Source: Bacillota bacterium
Lineage (GTDB): Bacteria > Bacillota > Clostridia > Acetivibrionales > DSM-1351
Assembly: GCA_023436485.1 (NCBI GenBank)
Contig: JAEZIU010000050.1
Span: 1-5,397 of the forward strand
Reading direction: 5' to 3'
DNA length: 5,397 bases
The translations under genes and the position numbers were made by a program. The first letter of the stretch is position 1; every line of letters begins with the position of its first letter. Below the pieces are notes generated by a model. The model was not told the origin of the DNA. It was given only the letters and a program-made list of their open reading frames with translations, and ran no database searches. Below, piece after piece: positions 5,341 to 5,397 of this stretch.

Positions 5341-5396
5341 AGAGATAATAACAATAGCAAAACAGACTTATAGGAAGCTTGATACGTTATTGCTCT
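5341..5396. repeat. Hairpin repeat, copy 2 (AATAAC...GTTATT)
   Basis: AGAG at 5341-5344 pairs with CTCT at 5393-5396, and AATAAC at 5347-5352 with GTTATT at 5386-5391. The left end (ATAATAACAATAGCAAAA) resembles the start of copy 1 at 3143, and the right end (GAAGCTTGATACGTTATT) resembles its end near 3221-3238. The middle is about 42 bases shorter and unrelated. The window ends one base later, so the full extent is unknown. Confidence 0.45.
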
Positions 5397-5397
5397 G

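Overview
The window is AT-rich DNA with strong GGAGG-type ribosome binding sites, U-tract hairpin terminators, Gram-positive style signal peptides and a DUF3502-type sugar-binding protein. This points to a low-GC Firmicute, most likely a clostridium of the Lachnospiraceae or a related group; no gene here fixes the genus.

Layout: 1-147 is the 3' end of an unrecognised + strand gene, closed by a hairpin terminator (about 171-209). A promoter at 282-309 leads to a 499-residue ABC-type extracellular solute-binding protein with a C-terminal DUF3502 domain (364-1863, +). No permease or ATPase gene is beside it. Segment 1912-3120 is bounded by imperfect inverted repeats of about 50 bp. It holds one gene, a small membrane-anchored NodB-fold polysaccharide deacetylase (2070-2771, -), with its own promoter and a strong bidirectional terminator. 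Both ends of the segment also carry 12-bp-period arrays of AATCAC/GTGATT. A 98-nt hairpin repeat follows at 3143-3240. Then come a lipoprotein of unknown function (best start 3379, to 4458, +) and a two-repeat YccF membrane protein (4541-4900, +) with its own promoter and terminator. The last 500 bases are non-coding and dominated by a 255-bp imperfect palindrome (5061-5315). A second copy of the smaller hairpin repeat follows at 5341-5396.

The four complete genes do not form an operon: each has its own promoter or terminator, and one is on the opposite strand. All four products are predicted to be exported or membrane-bound, but nothing ties them to one pathway.

The most interesting material is non-coding: (1) the inverted-repeat-bounded deacetylase segment with iteron-like 12-bp arrays at both ends and no transposase, which resembles a non-autonomous mobile cassette; (2) the long palindrome near the right edge; (3) a two-copy hairpin repeat with ATAATAAC...GTTATT ends.
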